A stretch of 6,627 nt of DNA, from positions 1-6,627 of the forward strand of contig JAEVZN010000409.1 of the NCBI GenBank assembly GCA_023392205.1. Reading direction: 5' to 3'. Below the pieces are notes generated by a model that was not told the origin of the DNA, did not search any database, and was given only the letters and a program-made list of their open reading frames with translations. Origin of the DNA: Pseudomonadota bacterium. Lineage in GTDB: Bacteria > Pseudomonadota > Alphaproteobacteria > Rhizobiales > Xanthobacteraceae. Both the position numbers and the translations under genes were made by a program. Shown here piece after piece: positions 5,864 to 6,627 of this stretch (positions within the stretch are counted from its first letter, which is position 1; each line of letters opens with the position of its first letter).

Positions 5864-6337
5864 ATGGCGCGCCGCTTGTCCGGTCTGTCGACATCGCTGC
5901 CGGATACATGTGTCACCGCCGAACTGAGTGTCGACACACCGGGCGAAGGCTTCACCGATATCACCGGCGAGGTGCGCGACTTCACGAGCCGCGCGCGGGC
6001 GCAGGACGGCGCGCTCACATTATTCCTGCGGCATACATCGGCCTCGCTCACCATCCAGGAGAATGCCGATCCGGATGTGTTGCGCGATCTGGTGGCGGCG
6101 CTGCGCCATCTGGCACCGCGCGATTTCGGTTGGGTGCATCGCAGCGAAGGACCCGACGACATGCCCGCGCATGTGCGCACCATGCTGACAAATGTCCATC
6201 TGCAGGTTCCGGTGATCGGCGGCGCGCTCGCATTGGGGACATGGCAGGGCATCTATCTGGTCGAACATCGCGCGCGGCCACATCGCCGGCTTGTGATCCT
6301 GCAATTCATGGGCAGATGCGGGCCAGGCGCCCCCTGA
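5864..6337 (+). CDS. yjbQ: YjbQ / UPF0047 family protein (annotated as secondary thiamine-phosphate synthase)
   Basis: A 157-residue single-domain protein of the UPF0047/YjbQ family, close to the usual 130-150 residues plus a short N-terminal extension. Family marks visible are HTSASLTIQEN (57-67), WVHRSEGPDDMPAH (90-103) with His92, Glu95 and His103, the GTWQG turn (125-129), and the VEHR strand (133-136). The clustered His and Glu residues suggest a metal site. E. coli YjbQ shows a weak thiamine-phosphate synthase activity that replaces ThiE, which gave the family its product name, but the physiological reaction is not settled. ATG 5864 has ACAGGG (ending at 5853) 10 nt upstream. Upstream in-frame codons overlap the preceding gene and do not resemble the family, so the shorter start is preferred. 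No thiamine genes or TPP riboswitch are visible nearby, which weakens a thiamine role here. Confidence 0.92.
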   Translation: MARRLSGLSTSLPDTCVTAELSVDTPGEGFTDITGEVRDFTSRARAQDGALTLFLRHTSASLTIQENADPDVLRDLVAALRHLAPRDFGWVHRSEGPDDMPAHVRTMLTNVHLQVPVIGGALALGTWQGIYLVEHRARPHRRLVILQFMGRCGPGAP

Positions 6338-6433
6338 CCGCACTGGGTACTGCGCCTCTCGACTCGCGGCAAAATGTTGTAAAGTCGTCACAGACATTGC
6401 GCCGGGCAGGCGTGGATCGACGAGGGGCAGATT

Positions 6434-6627
6434 TTGAACGACACCACGCTGTACAGGCTGGTCATCGCCGACGATCACCCGCTGTTTCGTGGCGCGCTGA
6501 AAGAGGCCGTCAGCGGCCTGTTCGGACGCGTCGAGATTTCCGAGGCCGGGTCCTTCGACGAGGTCTCGGCCATGCTGGATGCCGGCGGCGAAGTCGATCT
6601 GATCCTGCTCGACCTGACCATGCCCGG
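6434..6627 (+). CDS. Response regulator receiver domain, probably NarL/FixJ (LuxR-type) family, 3'-truncated by the window edge
   Basis: The first 64 codons of a two-component response regulator. The receiver acidic pair is Asp13-Asp14 in VIADDHPLFR (10-19), and the phosphoacceptor is Asp60 in LLDLTMP (58-64). The ADDHP-LFR signature is typical of NarL/FixJ regulators, so a LuxR-type DNA-binding domain is expected beyond the window, though none is seen. The start is TTG 6434, with AGGGG (6423-6427) 6 nt upstream; the frame is open back to a stop at 6380-6382 but contains no ATG or GTG there, so TTG is the only reasonable start. It is 96 nt after yjbQ on the same strand, with no cognate sensor kinase in view. 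I see no convincing promoter; TAAAGT (6380-6385) is a weak -10 candidate without a good -35. Confidence 0.9.
   Translation, partial: MNDTTLYRLVIADDHPLFRGALKEAVSGLFGRVEISEAGSFDEVSAMLDAGGEVDLILLDLTMP

Noticed and set aside
5352..5909. Minus-strand open frame of 185 codons opposite the coiled-coil gene
   Set aside because: It is antisense to a gene with a signal peptide and strong ribosome binding site and shows no domain of its own.
6020..6478. Minus-strand open frame of 152 codons opposite yjbQ and the response regulator start
   Set aside because: It is antisense to the conserved YjbQ motifs and has no recognisable feature.

Overview
The window is a GC-rich (clearly above 60%) chromosomal stretch from an alphaproteobacterium, most likely of the order Hyphomicrobiales (Rhizobiales; Bradyrhizobium/Rhodopseudomonas/Xanthobacteraceae-like). 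I infer this from the Fo operon order atpI-atpB-atpE-atpF'-atpF with paired b and b' subunits and no F1 genes attached, from close resemblance of subunits a and c to rhizobial ones, and from the MPP-like peptidase followed by a RimJ-like acetyltransferase. These placements come from memory of the families, not from a search.

Layout: (1) bases 1-1190, the 3' part of an M16B zinc peptidase, + strand; (2) 1237-1815, a RimJ-type GNAT acetyltransferase, probably co-transcribed with it; (3) 1925-2599, a lipoprotein of unknown function with its own likely promoter; (4) 2617-5146, on the minus strand and convergent with the lipoprotein gene, the Fo operon read right to left as atpI, atpB (a), atpE (c), atpF' (b'), atpF (b), driven by a good sigma70-type promoter at 5207-5235; (5) divergently, from 5382, a small exported coiled-coil protein of unknown function followed 17 nt later by a YjbQ/UPF0047 protein; (6) from 6434 to the window edge, the first 64 codons of a response regulator with a TTG start.

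The centre of the window builds the membrane sector of ATP synthase: subunit a and the c ring form the proton path, b and b' form the peripheral stalk, and AtpI helps c-ring assembly. The flanking genes are mostly widespread families. No gene-free stretch exceeds 300 bases; the longest is the 235-base divergent region 5147-5381. I see no tRNA, rRNA, CRISPR, insertion sequence or prophage signal. I found no convincing undescribed multi-gene system. The items most worth a second look are the exported coiled-coil protein next to yjbQ, the unknown lipoprotein, the atpE-atpF' intercistronic hairpin, and the very tight convergent junction at the end of the Fo operon.
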